Source of the DNA: Streptomyces cellulosae
Lineage (GTDB): Bacteria; Actinomycetota; Actinomycetes; Streptomycetales; Streptomycetaceae
NCBI RefSeq assembly: GCF_000721105.1
Contig: NZ_JOEV01000013.1
Coordinates: forward strand, 1-64,000
Direction of reading: 5' to 3'
DNA: 64,000 nucleotides
Shown here: positions 34,368 to 43,415 of the stretch, piece by piece
Layout of the letters: each line of letters starts with the position of its first letter
Numbering within the stretch: position 1 is the stretch's first letter
Program-made: the position numbers and the translations under genes
The notes under the pieces: model-generated
Databases searched by the model: none
What the model was told of the DNA's origin: nothing
What the model saw: the letters and a program-made list of their open reading frames with translations, nothing else

Positions 34368-35246
34368 ATGACGAATCTTCGGATCGGTGTGATGTACGAC
34401 CGCGACTGGGCCCCGGAGGGGCTGCCCGGTTTCGCGCGGCAGGCCGAGGCGCTGGGGGTGGACGACCTGTGGGTGGTCGAGGACCTCGGCTGGAACGGCG
34501 GGGTGTCGGCGGCGGCCGTGGCGCTGGGCGCGACCGAGCGACTGCGGGTGGGCATCGGGATCACGCCGGCCCCCCTTCGCAGTCCGGCGCTGCTGGCGAT
34601 GGAACTGGCCACGCTGGCCCGGGTGTTCCCGGGACGGCTCGTGGCCGGGATCGGGCACGGGGTGCGGGGGTGGATGGTCTCGGTCGGTGTCGCACCGCGT
34701 TCACCGCTGGCGCTGCTGGAGGAGACGATCACCGCCGTACGCGCACTGCTGCGCGGGGAGCGGGTCGAGCTGGAGGGCCGGGAGGTGCGTCTGGACGGCG
34801 TCCAGCTGGTGCACCCGCCCGCCGAGCCGCCGCCGGTGGTCGCGGGCGTGGTACGACCCCGGTCGCTGGAGCTGTCCGGCCGGGTCGCGGACGGCACGCT
34901 GATCGCCGAGGGCCACGGCCCCGGTGACCTGGAGAACACCCGGGCGCTGACCGCGAAGGGCGGGGCCACACCGGGCCACACGCTGACGGTGCTGTCCTTC
35001 TGCTGTATCGGCGAGGACCCCGACGAGGTGGCCCGGACCCTGCACCCGCACACCGAGGGCCAGGGCGGCTGGCTCGGCCGCCCGCAGGAGGAGGTGTTCG
35101 CCGTCTCCGGCCGGCCGGAGAGCGCCGCCGAGCAGATCCACGCACTGGAGACGGCCGGAGCGGACACGGTCGTCCTGCGCGTCGTCGGCCCGGAACCACT
35201 GCGCCAGCTGGCATCCGTCCTGGAAGCCCTCGGCCGCCGCGACTGA
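34368..35246 (+). CDS. LLM-class F420-dependent oxidoreductase
   Basis: A 292-residue luciferase-like (LLM) flavin/F420-dependent enzyme, (beta/alpha)8 fold. It starts MTNLRIGVMYDRDW, continues AEALGVDDLWVVEDLGWNGG, LRVGIGITPAPLRSPALLAMELATLARVFPGRLVAGIGHG and ends AVSGRPESAAEQIHALETAGADTVVLRVVGPEPL. The ATG at 34368 was chosen because upstream sequence is non-coding. Such enzymes reduce or oxidise small metabolites with cofactor F420, which is abundant in actinobacteria. No clear partner gene; substrate unknown. Confidence 0.88.
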   Translation: MTNLRIGVMYDRDWAPEGLPGFARQAEALGVDDLWVVEDLGWNGGVSAAAVALGATERLRVGIGITPAPLRSPALLAMELATLARVFPGRLVAGIGHGVRGWMVSVGVAPRSPLALLEETITAVRALLRGERVELEGREVRLDGVQLVHPPAEPPPVVAGVVRPRSLELSGRVADGTLIAEGHGPGDLENTRALTAKGGATPGHTLTVLSFCCIGEDPDEVARTLHPHTEGQGGWLGRPQEEVFAVSGRPESAAEQIHALETAGADTVVLRVVGPEPLRQLASVLEALGRRD

Positions 35247-35409
35247 CCGGAGACCGGTCACGCTGTCGGGCGGGGCCGTTCCCGCGGCGTGCTCCGACGG
35301 CGCCCTGCCCGCTTCGCGTCTGCGGTGTGATCGGTTTGCAGGCGCCGTACGGGCGTGGGTAACTGGCTGCGAGAGACAACCAGAACATCCCTATCTGGGA
35401 GAGATTTCA

Positions 35410-37053
35410 ATGGTTCATTCTCGTACTGTCCAGAATTCCACGACCGCGGTCTGGTCGGAGTTCTGCGCCATCGCCCCCAGTCCGGAACTGCGCGAGAGGA
35501 TGCGGCAGGAGCTGGAGCGGGTCCGCGGTGAGTCGGACCTGACGAGCACCTTCAGCCTCGGCGGCGCTCCCCGCATCCTCGGATTCGACGACGGCACCAT
35601 CGTCCCGCCCGACGAGTTCCCCCCTGGCACTCCGCGCGACGCCATCCGTACCGCGGCCGCCGCCCGCTCGCCGCTGAGCGGGGTGGTACGCGTCGTCGTC
35701 GTCCTCGCGGACTTCCCGGACAAGCCCATGACCACGGACAGGGAACACTTCGAGAAGCTGTTCTTCTCCCTCGGCGAGCTGCCGCACGGCAGTGTCCGGG
35801 ACTACTACCGCGAAGTGACGCACGGTCTGGTGGACATCGTCGGCGAGGTCATCGGTCCGGTCCGGATGCCGCAGAAACTCTCCTGGTACGCCAACGACAA
35901 CTTCGGTATCGGCCGCCCGACGGGGCAGCCGCGGGCGCAGATCATGGCCCGGGACGCCGCCGTCGCCGCCGACCCCCTCATCAACTACGCGCCGTACGAC
36001 AACGACGGCAACGGTCTCGTCGACGCCTTCATGGTCCTGCACGCCGGCCCAGGCGGCGAAGCCACCGGCGACCGGGGGGACATCTGGTCGCACAAGTGGG
36101 TCCTGCCGAGTGCGTACAACGCCGACGGCGCCCGGATCTACGGTTACCTCACGATCCCCGAGGACGCGAAAATCGGGGTCTGCGCCCACGAGCTGGGGCA
36201 CCTGCTGTTCGGCTTCCCCGACCTGTACGACATCGACGGCTCGTCGGAGGGGGTCGGCGACTGGTGTCTGATGGGCGGCGGTTCCTGGGGTGGGGGCGGT
36301 GACATTCCGACCCACCCGTCGGCGTGGTGCAAGGTGCAGCAGGGCTGGGCCAAGGCGGTCAACGTCACGAGCGACGGGACCCTGTCCATCCCCGACGTCA
36401 AGAGCGGCTTCGAGGCGTACCGGTTGTGGACGGACGGTCTGCCGGGGAACGAGTACTTCCTGCTGGAGAACCGCCAACGCACCGGGTTCGACGTGTCGTT
36501 GCCCGCCGCCGGGCTGCTGCTCTGGCACGTCGACACCGGCCAGCCGGACAACTCGGACGAGAACCACTACATGGTGGGGCTGGTCCAGGCCGACAACCAG
36601 CGCGACCTGGAGTGGGGGACGAACCGCGGTGACGAAGGCGACCCGTACCCCGGGAGCGCCGGCAACACCGCGTTCACTCCGTCGAGCAAGCCCGGATCCC
36701 AGTCCTACGTGGGAGCCCCGACCGGTGTGTCCATCACGGACATCTCGGCGCCGGCGGCGACGATGACGGCCACGGTCTCGGTCTCGGCGGCGGGCACCGT
36801 GCGCATGCCGCTCCATGCCGCGGCCCGCCAGGAAGCGGAGGCCGTACCGGAGCTGGTCAAGACCATCCACGATCTCCAGGAGCGGCTCGTCTCCCTGGAA
36901 CGCGCCGTGTCGAACTCACCCTGGGGCGCCGAGGCCTTCCTGAGGCAGAACCTGCGCCCCGAGTCGAGGGAGACGACGAGTGGCTCGCAGCCCCTCGCCA
37001 AGGCGGGCAACATACAGGGCGGGTACCGGCACAACGGCCCGCCCCGCCAGTAG
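35410..37053 (+). CDS. M6 (immune inhibitor A-like) metalloprotease without signal peptide
   Basis: A 547-residue M6-type zinc protease. The catalytic site HELGH is at 260-264, followed by the DLYD metal-ligand segment (271-274), then GDWCLMGGGSW as the Met-turn region and an Asn/Asp-rich NDGNG loop at 198-202 that may bind calcium. The beginning (MVHSRTVQNSTTAVWSEF) has no hydrophobic stretch, so there is no Sec or Tat signal; M6 proteases are usually secreted. The last 100 residues form a helical, Gln/Glu-rich tail. Its stop is followed by the 101-residue gene after nine bases. Confidence 0.85.
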   Translation: MVHSRTVQNSTTAVWSEFCAIAPSPELRERMRQELERVRGESDLTSTFSLGGAPRILGFDDGTIVPPDEFPPGTPRDAIRTAAAARSPLSGVVRVVVVLADFPDKPMTTDREHFEKLFFSLGELPHGSVRDYYREVTHGLVDIVGEVIGPVRMPQKLSWYANDNFGIGRPTGQPRAQIMARDAAVAADPLINYAPYDNDGNGLVDAFMVLHAGPGGEATGDRGDIWSHKWVLPSAYNADGARIYGYLTIPEDAKIGVCAHELGHLLFGFPDLYDIDGSSEGVGDWCLMGGGSWGGGGDIPTHPSAWCKVQQGWAKAVNVTSDGTLSIPDVKSGFEAYRLWTDGLPGNEYFLLENRQRTGFDVSLPAAGLLLWHVDTGQPDNSDENHYMVGLVQADNQRDLEWGTNRGDEGDPYPGSAGNTAFTPSSKPGSQSYVGAPTGVSITDISAPAATMTATVSVSAAGTVRMPLHAAARQEAEAVPELVKTIHDLQERLVSLERAVSNSPWGAEAFLRQNLRPESRETTSGSQPLAKAGNIQGGYRHNGPPRQ

Positions 37054-37062
37054 CCGCCGGTC

Positions 37063-37368
37063 ATGGTGCAGGCGATCGACAACCGTACCGACCTGACCGC
37101 ACGGCTGATCGCTACGGGCCCGCATCCGCGGCTGGACACCTGGGATCAGGCGGAGGTGACCGTACTCGACGCCGAACCGGTGGCCGGATACGCCGACCTG
37201 CTGTCGAGGAACGTCGGACAGCGCATGCTGCTCGCCGTGCCCGGCGGACTCCTGGCGGATGCGGAACCCGGCTCCACCATCCGGGTGAGGGCCAGGCTGG
37301 CCGCAGGGGAGGCAATGGCCGAGCGCAGACCGTCCCCCGGTCATTTCGCCGTCGAACCGCCGCGGTGA
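37063..37368 (+). CDS. Small protein paired with the M6 protease
   Basis: A 101-residue soluble protein with no recognised family, starting at an ATG nine bases after the protease. It has alternating strands (LTARLIATGPHPRLDTWDQAEVTVLDAEP; STIRVRARLAAGEAMAERR) and one helix (GYADLLSRNVGQRMLLAV). It has no signal peptide. By position it may be an inhibitor, chaperone or activator of the protease; compare the 82-residue gene after the S8 protease. Confidence 0.6.
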   Translation: MVQAIDNRTDLTARLIATGPHPRLDTWDQAEVTVLDAEPVAGYADLLSRNVGQRMLLAVPGGLLADAEPGSTIRVRARLAAGEAMAERRPSPGHFAVEPPR

Positions 37369-37380
37369 GGAACGCGCGCC

Positions 37381-37413
37381 GGTGAAGGGGCCGAACTTCT
37401 CGGCCCCTTCACC
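37381..37413. terminator. Bidirectional terminator with a perfect 14-bp stem
   Basis: GGTGAAGGGGCCGA at 37381-37394 pairs without mismatch with TCGGCCCCTTCACC at 37400-37413 around ACTTC. It is placed between convergent genes ending at 37368 (plus) and 37459 (minus), so it can serve both strands. Confidence 0.7.
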
Positions 37414-37458
37414 GCGTTCCGGCCGCGGACCTCGCCCGCGCCGGGCCGGAGCCGCTCG

Positions 37459-38856
37459 TCAGTAGCCGACGTAGAACGTGGCGTCGGCCTTCTCCGTCGT
37501 AGTGGAGATCGGGTCGATACGCAGGACGTAGTCGGTGTGCCGGATGTAGCGGGTCGGGAAGTTGTGCGAACGGAAGGACGACCAGGAGGAGTCGGCCAGC
37601 CCGGCGGTCTTGTGGAAGGTGGCGTCGGCGGCGAACGCCGAGGTGCCGTCGTTCTCGTCCAGCCGCAGGTTGTAGCTGTAGTGCCGCAGGTAACGGGTGG
37701 GGTAGTTCACCGACTGGAAGGACACGCCCGTACTGTCGGCCAGGCCGGGCACGAGCTTCCACTGCGAGTCGGGGTACGGGTCGAACGGGTAGGGGTCGAT
37801 ACGGCCGACGTTGTCGGCGTGGCGGACGTAGCGGCCCGGGTAGTTGTAGGACTTCAGCCGGTTCCAGGCGGGGCTGCCCCACTTGGCCACGAGGTTGTCG
37901 TACTCGCCCGTGGTGATCGTCTCGATGGTGCAGTGCTTGGAGTTGAGGGGCTGGGTGTAGAGGCGCTGGTCCAGCGCGGTCCAGGTCCCGGAGGCCAGGT
38001 CGTTGCTCTGCCAGGCGTAGAAGACGCCGTTGGGCGAGTACGTGTCGCCCCACAGGTACCAGGTGCCGGAGGCCAGGGACTTCACCAGGGCCGGAGCCTC
38101 GGTGCCGCCGTGGGAGACCGGTGTGCTGAAGGGCGTGAAGCTGCCGGGGGCGAGGGTGGTGGACCGTGCGCCGACGAGGGTCTGGTCCTTCTTGTAGTAG
38201 AGGTAGTTGACACCGTTCACGCCCACGGCGAGGTCACCGTCGATGATGTCGTAGCCGGGGTCGAAGAAGACCTGCGGGGACGTCACGGTCCGGAAGTCGG
38301 TGGTGTAGTTCACCATGATCACGTTGTGACCGCTGGAGTTGACGGACGAATAGATGATCCCGTACTGGCCGCGACCGGCGTCCCAGAACGCCTCGGGTGC
38401 CCAGCTGTGGGTGACCATGTCGTGCAGCTTCAGCCGGCGGTAGCCGGTGAAGGCGCGCAGGTCCGCCGAGTCCCAGACATGGATGTACTGGCTGTTGTAG
38501 TTCCAGTCGGTGCCCTTGAGGTCGGTCGCGAGTACGACGAAGGTGCCGTCCTGCTTGCGCATGATGAACGGGTCGCGCAGACCGCCCGCGCCCGCGGTGG
38601 GCGTGACCACGGGGTTGTTCTGGTTCAGCGGCATCCAGCGCAGGCCGTCGGTGCTGACCGCCAGGTGCAGGCCGTAATTGGCCTCGAGCATGGTCGTGGA
38701 CTCGGTGAAGTAGCCCATCACGTAAGCGGAGTCCGCGGCGTGGGCGGGAAGTGCGCCGAGGGTCAGCGTTCCGGTCACGGCCAGCGGTACGGCTGCGGCC
38801 ATGCCGAGGAACAGCCGGCGCGAAGGGTGGGAGCCGGGGCTGGGGGTTGCGCTCAT
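37459..38856 (-). CDS. Secreted GH43-type arabinan-active enzyme with AbfB (CBM42) domain
   Basis: A 465-residue protein. The N-terminus has a Tat-type signal (HPSRRLFLGMAAAVPLA, cut near AHA). Residues about 45-310 form a five-bladed propeller like GH43/DUF-type arabinosidases: MGYFTESTTMLEANYGLHLAVSTDGL, GLRDPFIMRKQDG, HSWAPEAFWDAGRGQYGI, YDIIDGDLAV. Residues about 325-465 are an AbfB (CBM42) arabinose-binding domain with three similar beta-trefoil repeats (PGRYVRHADN; PTRYLRHYSY; PTRYIRHTDY). It would bind arabinose side chains and trim or cut arabinan outside the cell. Ribosome site AGGTA is weak. Confidence 0.85.
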   Translation of the reverse strand: MSATPSPGSHPSRRLFLGMAAAVPLAVTGTLTLGALPAHAADSAYVMGYFTESTTMLEANYGLHLAVSTDGLRWMPLNQNNPVVTPTAGAGGLRDPFIMRKQDGTFVVLATDLKGTDWNYNSQYIHVWDSADLRAFTGYRRLKLHDMVTHSWAPEAFWDAGRGQYGIIYSSVNSSGHNVIMVNYTTDFRTVTSPQVFFDPGYDIIDGDLAVGVNGVNYLYYKKDQTLVGARSTTLAPGSFTPFSTPVSHGGTEAPALVKSLASGTWYLWGDTYSPNGVFYAWQSNDLASGTWTALDQRLYTQPLNSKHCTIETITTGEYDNLVAKWGSPAWNRLKSYNYPGRYVRHADNVGRIDPYPFDPYPDSQWKLVPGLADSTGVSFQSVNYPTRYLRHYSYNLRLDENDGTSAFAADATFHKTAGLADSSWSSFRSHNFPTRYIRHTDYVLRIDPISTTTEKADATFYVGY

Positions 38857-38966
38857 CTGCTCTCCAAGGTACCTGCGGGTGCGGGGGGGCGGCCGTGCCG
38901 AGTGGGGGAAGACATGCTGGAGGGACCGTCCGTCCGTCCCTCCGGAATGACCAATGGCCGGTATTT

Positions 38967-38979
38967 CGAACGGAGTTCG
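38967..38979. promoter_or_regulatory. Short palindrome upstream of the GH43-AbfB gene
   Basis: CGAAC-GGA-GTTCG is a perfect 5-bp-arm palindrome about 110 bases upstream of the GH43 start, within the 512-base gap 38857-39368. It may be an operator. The rest of the gap has no gene that I can support; it must hold promoters for both the GH43 gene and the divergent S8 protease. Confidence 0.25.
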
Positions 38980-39368
38980 GTGAATCGATCAGAAGGTAGA
39001 GGTGGGGCGAGTGCGCGTCAATTGTTCTGACGTCCCTCATTGATTCCGGTGGGAAAGAAGGAGACGACGCCGAGGAGATCACGGTTCGACTGGCTCGCGG
39101 CCGGGGTCGGTCCGCTGCCAACTCCTGCACCGCGAGGGGCAGTCAGGACCTCCCGAGCGGCTCAGGCAGCGCCGTGTTGCGGGGCCCCGTACCCGGTGCG
39201 ACGGTGGGAAGAGGGCGTTGCCCGGACAGCGGCCCGGCAGGCGGAGCCTGCATACGACGGCTCGCACGTCGATACGCGGCCGAACCGTGATCCACCGTCC
39301 CCGGCGCGTGGCCCTGTGTGCGATGCGCGTCCACCGGCCGGGGAAGCGCACAGAAAGCGGGAAATTCC

Positions 39369-40703
39369 ATGGCGAACGGACCCTTGGACAGGCACGCCTT
39401 CGGCGAACAGCCGCCCCGCCCCAATGGGGCCCCGTCGGGCTGGGGCGCGGAGTACACCGGTCGGTACGTGGTCCTGCTCGACCCGGGCAACCAGGAGAGC
39501 GGACTGAACACACTGCGTTCCGCCGCCGACATCGCGCCCGTGGAGCGGGTGAGCGGAGCCGACACCACCCACGTCGCCGAACTCCTCGAGAACCCCGATG
39601 TATCGGTGCACTTCGAAGAACTCGGCGCCGCCGTCGTCGAAGTGCGGGCCGACCAGCGCCATGCGCTGGTGACCACGGCCGAGGCCGATCCGTCGATCAT
39701 CGCGGCCGAACCGGAGCGCATGGTCTACGCCTCGGTGATCACCGCCCCGCAGCAGGCGCCGACCGAGTTCTTCCCGGCCTACCGCAGCGACGAGGAAACG
39801 GTCGAGCGCCACACCAAGGCCGAGATGGCCGTCGCACAGGGCCCGGCCCTCGACGAGCAGAAGTGGACCTGGGGCCTCCAGGCGATCCGGGCCAACCTGA
39901 CCAGCCTGACCGGACGCGACGTGAAGATCGCCGTCCTGGACACCGGCGTGGACACCCGCCACCCGGACCTGGTCGGGCGGATCGAGGACACGGCCTCCTT
40001 CGTGCCCGGCGAGAGCGTCGAGGACGGCCACGGCCACGGCACGCACTGCATCGGCACCGCCGCCGGCCCGGCCGGCCCTCAGGAGGGGCCCCGCTACGGC
40101 GTGGCGACCGAGGCCCGGATACTCGCCGGGAAGGTGCTCAGCAACGCGGGCAGCGGCGCCGACGGCCAGATCCTGGCGGGCATGGCCTGGGCCGTCGCCC
40201 GCGGCGCACGGGTGATCTCCATGTCGCTCGGCGCTCGTGTCCGGCCGGGTGAGCTCTTCCCCCAGACGTACGAGCAGCTGGCCCAGCGTGCGCTCCAGCG
40301 GGGGACACTGATCGTCGCCGCCGCGGGCAACGAGAGCCGGCGCCCCCAGTCCGTCGAGCCCGTCGGCCGGCCCGCCAACTGCCCCTCCATCCTGGCGGTG
40401 GCCTCGCTCGACCAGTCGCTCACCACATCGTTCTTCTCCTGCGGCGCCATCAACGGCGCGGGCGGCGAGATCAACATCGCCGCGCCCGGCAGGGACGTGC
40501 ACTCGGCCGCCCCTGGCGGCGGGTACCAGTCGATGTCGGGCACCAGCATGGCCACACCGCACGTCGCGGGTGTCGTCGCGCTGCTCGCCGAGGCCAGCCC
40601 CAGCGCCGGGGCGGCCGACCTCAAGGCCGGTCTCCTGTCGGGTGCTTTCCCGCTGACGCAACCCGTCGAGGACGTCGGCTCGGGTCTGCTCCAGGCCCCG
40701 TGA
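39369..40703 (+). CDS. S8 subtilisin-like protease without signal peptide
   Basis: A 444-residue S8 protease. Catalytic residues: Asp191 (VLDTGVD), His223 (GHGTHC), Ser393 (GTSMATPHVAG), with Asn321 (AAGNES) as the oxyanion residue; all present. Residues about 30-125 look like an I9-type propeptide (RYVVLLDPGNQESGLNTLRS). There is no hydrophobic signal sequence, like the M6 protein nearby. The chosen ATG at 39369 gives a natural hydrophilic start. The stop overlaps the start of an 82-residue gene. Confidence 0.88.
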   Translation: MANGPLDRHAFGEQPPRPNGAPSGWGAEYTGRYVVLLDPGNQESGLNTLRSAADIAPVERVSGADTTHVAELLENPDVSVHFEELGAAVVEVRADQRHALVTTAEADPSIIAAEPERMVYASVITAPQQAPTEFFPAYRSDEETVERHTKAEMAVAQGPALDEQKWTWGLQAIRANLTSLTGRDVKIAVLDTGVDTRHPDLVGRIEDTASFVPGESVEDGHGHGTHCIGTAAGPAGPQEGPRYGVATEARILAGKVLSNAGSGADGQILAGMAWAVARGARVISMSLGARVRPGELFPQTYEQLAQRALQRGTLIVAAAGNESRRPQSVEPVGRPANCPSILAVASLDQSLTTSFFSCGAINGAGGEINIAAPGRDVHSAAPGGGYQSMSGTSMATPHVAGVVALLAEASPSAGAADLKAGLLSGAFPLTQPVEDVGSGLLQAP

Positions 40704-40948
40704 GCGGGTCTGCACCGTCCGAACCGGTCGGAGTCATCCTCGCGGTCGACCCCGACCGGTTCGCGGAAGTGGTCGAGGCCGCGCGACGGGCCGGTCTGAC
40801 CGTCACGGGTGAGCAACCGGTCCTCGGCACGCTGTCCGGAACCATCACCGAGGACCGGATCCCGGCTCTGGCGGAGGTCGCCGGGGTGGAAGCCGTGGAC
40901 CGGGAGCGCACCATCCGCCTCCCCCCACCCGACTCCCCGATCCAGTAA
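40700..40948 (+). CDS. Small I9-inhibitor-like protein coupled to the S8 protease
   Basis: An 82-residue protein starting at a GTG overlapping the protease stop (GTGA). It resembles a free subtilisin propeptide/I9 ferredoxin-like fold: VGVILAVDPDRFAEVVEAARRAGL, LGTLSGTITEDRIPALAEVAGVEAVD and a terminal strand ERTIRLPPP. The pattern 'GxIxxxxIPxLxxVxGVxxVxxE' is typical of propeptides that bind the active-site cleft. It probably inhibits or helps fold the protease in trans. Family assignment is by resemblance only. Confidence 0.65.
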   Translation: MSGSAPSEPVGVILAVDPDRFAEVVEAARRAGLTVTGEQPVLGTLSGTITEDRIPALAEVAGVEAVDRERTIRLPPPDSPIQ

Positions 40949-40949
40949 G

Positions 40950-41834
40950 TCACACGGGCGCCAGGTCCGTTCCCTCGACCTGCTCGGCGAGGCGGGGACG
41001 TTCCTTGATCAGGTCGGCGGCGACGGGGTCCTGGAAGTACTTCCGGTAGAGCTTGATGTAGGTGCCGTCGTCGATCATCGCGTCGATCTGGGCGTCGATG
41101 TCCTTGAGGAGTTCGGGGTCGCCGTTCTTGCGGAGCGGGAAGGCGCTGCCCTGGAGGCTGTCCTGTTCGACGGCGATCCGCACCGGCTGCTTCTTGACGT
41201 ACTCGTCCGCGTCGGCGCCGCCGACCACGATCGCCTCGACGCCCCCGGAGAGCAACTGCGAGATCAGTGCGGTCTGGTCCTTGAACTTCACGGGCTTCGC
41301 GTCCGGCATCCTCTTGGTGAGGAAAGCCTCCTGGACGGCGCCGCTGACGACGCCGACCCGCTTGCCGTCGAAGTCCGCCGGCGAGTTCTGCCTGCCGCTC
41401 TCGCGTGTCAGGACGGCGGTGAAGCCCCAGTAGTACGGGGTGGTGAAGGCGACCTGCTCGGCGCGTTCGGGGGTGGCACCGACACCGGCGACGCCGATGT
41501 CGTACTGACCGGCGGAGAGGCCGGCGAGGATCCCCTGCAGGTTCGTGGTCTTGTACTGGACCTTCACGCCGAGACGCTTGGCGGCGCCGTTCATGAGGTC
41601 GACCGCGAAGCCGCTGGGGTCGCCGGCGGCGTCGGTCACCGCGAAGGGCGGCTGCTCGGCCTGCGTACCGGCGGTGATCACACCGTCCTGGACCAGCTTG
41701 TACTTGGTGGTCGCGGCGTTCGCCGAGCCACCGGCGGTGTCGGTGCCGCCGCCGCAGGCGGCGAGGGACAGCACGAGGGTGGTCGCGGCGCCGGCGAGGA
41801 GGGATCTGCGCAGGGTGGTGCTCTTCATGAGCAT
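40950..41834 (-). CDS. Amino-acid ABC transporter substrate-binding lipoprotein
   Basis: A 294-residue family 3 solute-binding protein with lipobox LAAC (Cys27) and motifs GTQAEQPPFAVTDAAGDPSGFAVDLMNGAAKRLGV, AGLSAGQYDIGVAGVGATPERAEQVAFTTPYY and FDGKRVGVVSGA. The start may be ATG at 41834 or the second ATG at 41828. It is the last gene of an M20-permease-ATPase-binding protein operon and probably delivers an amino acid or acylated amino acid. Confidence 0.92.
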   Translation of the reverse strand: MLMKSTTLRRSLLAGAATTLVLSLAACGGGTDTAGGSANAATTKYKLVQDGVITAGTQAEQPPFAVTDAAGDPSGFAVDLMNGAAKRLGVKVQYKTTNLQGILAGLSAGQYDIGVAGVGATPERAEQVAFTTPYYWGFTAVLTRESGRQNSPADFDGKRVGVVSGAVQEAFLTKRMPDAKPVKFKDQTALISQLLSGGVEAIVVGGADADEYVKKQPVRIAVEQDSLQGSAFPLRKNGDPELLKDIDAQIDAMIDDGTYIKLYRKYFQDPVAADLIKERPRLAEQVEGTDLAPV

Positions 41835-41862
41835 GAGTGGACTCCTGTACGGGGGAGGGTTT

Positions 41863-42618
41863 TCAGAGGACCTGGGAGAGGAACTGCCGCAGCCGGGGGT
41901 GGTCGGCGCTTTCGAAGATCCGGTCGGGGGTGTCGATCTCGGCGAGGTGGCCGTCGCACATGAAGGCGACGCGGTCGGCGGCCTCCCGGGCGAAGCCCAT
42001 TTCGTGGGTGACGACGGCCATGGTCATGCCGCCCGAGGCGAGGTCCCGCATCACGGCGAGCACGTCCTTGACCAGCTCGGGGTCGAGTGCGGAGGTGGCT
42101 TCGTCGAAGAGCATCACCTCGGGCTCCATGGCGAGCGCGCGGGCTATGGCGACGCGCTGCTGCTGCCCGCCGGACAGCTGGGCGGGCCGCCGGTCGGCGA
42201 AGCCGGCGAGGCCTACCGCGTCCAGCCGGCGCAGTGCGGTCTGCCGGGCCTGCTCGCGGCCCATGCCCTTGACCGAGGTCAGGGCGAGCGTGACATTGCG
42301 TTCGACGCTCAGGTGCGGGAAGAGGTTGAAGTGCTGGAAGACCATGCCGATGCGGGCCCGGGCGGCGTCGACGTCGGCGCGCGGGGCGGTCAGACAGGTC
42401 TCGCCGAGCCAGATCTCGCCGGAGTCGGGAGCTTCCAGCAGGTTCAGGCACTTCAGCAGCGTCGACTTGCCGGATCCGGAGGGGCCGATGAGACACAGGG
42501 TCTCACCACGCCGGATGTCGATGGTGATGTCGCGCAGCACGGTGTTGCCGCCGTAGCTCTTGCTGAGAGCGGTGACCCGCAGCGCGGCGGCGGTCGGAGC
42601 CTGGGGCGCGGCGCTCAT
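41863..42618 (-). CDS. Amino-acid ABC transporter ATP-binding protein
   Basis: A 251-residue GlnQ-type ATPase: Walker [11 protein letters not shown]-loop [10 protein letters not shown], signature [19 protein letters not shown], Walker [15 protein letters not shown], switch His VVTHEMG. It starts at the ATG that overlaps the permease stop (ATGA) and powers the importer encoded with it. A single permease gene is present, so the channel should be a homodimer. Confidence 0.94.
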   Translation of the reverse strand: MSAAPQAPTAAALRVTALSKSYGGNTVLRDITIDIRRGETLCLIGPSGSGKSTLLKCLNLLEAPDSGEIWLGETCLTAPRADVDAARARIGMVFQHFNLFPHLSVERNVTLALTSVKGMGREQARQTALRRLDAVGLAGFADRRPAQLSGGQQQRVAIARALAMEPEVMLFDEATSALDPELVKDVLAVMRDLASGGMTMAVVTHEMGFAREAADRVAFMCDGHLAEIDTPDRIFESADHPRLRQFLSQVL

Positions 42619-43415
42619 CGGGGCTCTCCTGCGGTGGACGGTACGGGGGGCTGGGGCAGGTCCGGCTCCACGGAAGCCGGTGCGCGGCGGTGGGGGCCTT
42701 CGCGCAGCCGCCTGTCGAGACGGTTGACGAGGTAGGTCATCGGGATGGTCAGGGAGAGGTAGCACAGGCCGGCCGCGATCAGCGGGGACGAGTTGTAGGT
42801 GCGGGCGACCTCCTCCTGCGCGATGAAGTACAGCTCGCGCTGCCCCGCGGCCAGACCGAGCAGATACACCAGGGAGCTCTCCTTGATGTCCTTGACGAAC
42901 TGGCCGGCCATGGCGGGAAGGACGCGGCGGATGCCCTGCGGTACCACGACCAGCCGCATCGCCTTCAGGTAACTCAGCCCGAGGCTGCGGGCCGCCTGCA
43001 GCTGGCCGGGGTCGACGCTCTGGATGCCGGAGCGGAAGATCTCCGCCGTGTACGCGCCGGAGATGATGCCGATCGCCAGGATGGCGTAGCCGAACGGGTC
43101 GGTGCCGAAGGGGCGGATTCCGGCGGCGGGCAGGCCCACGCCCACCAGCATCACCGTGATGATCACCGGAAGCCCGCGGAAGACATCGACGTACAGCCGC
43201 GCCGGGAGCCGTATCCACCAGCGGTCGGACAGCAGCAGCATCGCCGCGAGCAGGGCGATGAGGACACCGACGACGATCGCGCCGGACGCGATGACGACGG
43301 TGTTGAGCAGACCCTCGGTGATCAGCCGGGGGAAGGTCCGGGCGATCAGGTCCCCGTCGAAGAACGTGTTGACCAGGGCATTGGACGCCAGGTCCGGCGA
43401 GGAGGAAAGGGCCAT
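42615..43415 (-). CDS. Amino-acid ABC transporter permease
   Basis: A 266-residue His/Glu-type permease. The ATG at 43415 overlaps the M20 stop (TGATG) with CAGGAG as ribosome site. It has the family elements [66 protein letters not shown] (EAA loop) and about five helices. The end carries a Pro-rich tail. It forms the channel of the importer, alone as there is no second permease. Confidence 0.93.
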   Translation of the reverse strand: MALSSSPDLASNALVNTFFDGDLIARTFPRLITEGLLNTVVIASGAIVVGVLIALLAAMLLLSDRWWIRLPARLYVDVFRGLPVIITVMLVGVGLPAAGIRPFGTDPFGYAILAIGIISGAYTAEIFRSGIQSVDPGQLQAARSLGLSYLKAMRLVVVPQGIRRVLPAMAGQFVKDIKESSLVYLLGLAAGQRELYFIAQEEVARTYNSSPLIAAGLCYLSLTIPMTYLVNRLDRRLREGPHRRAPASVEPDLPQPPVPSTAGEPR

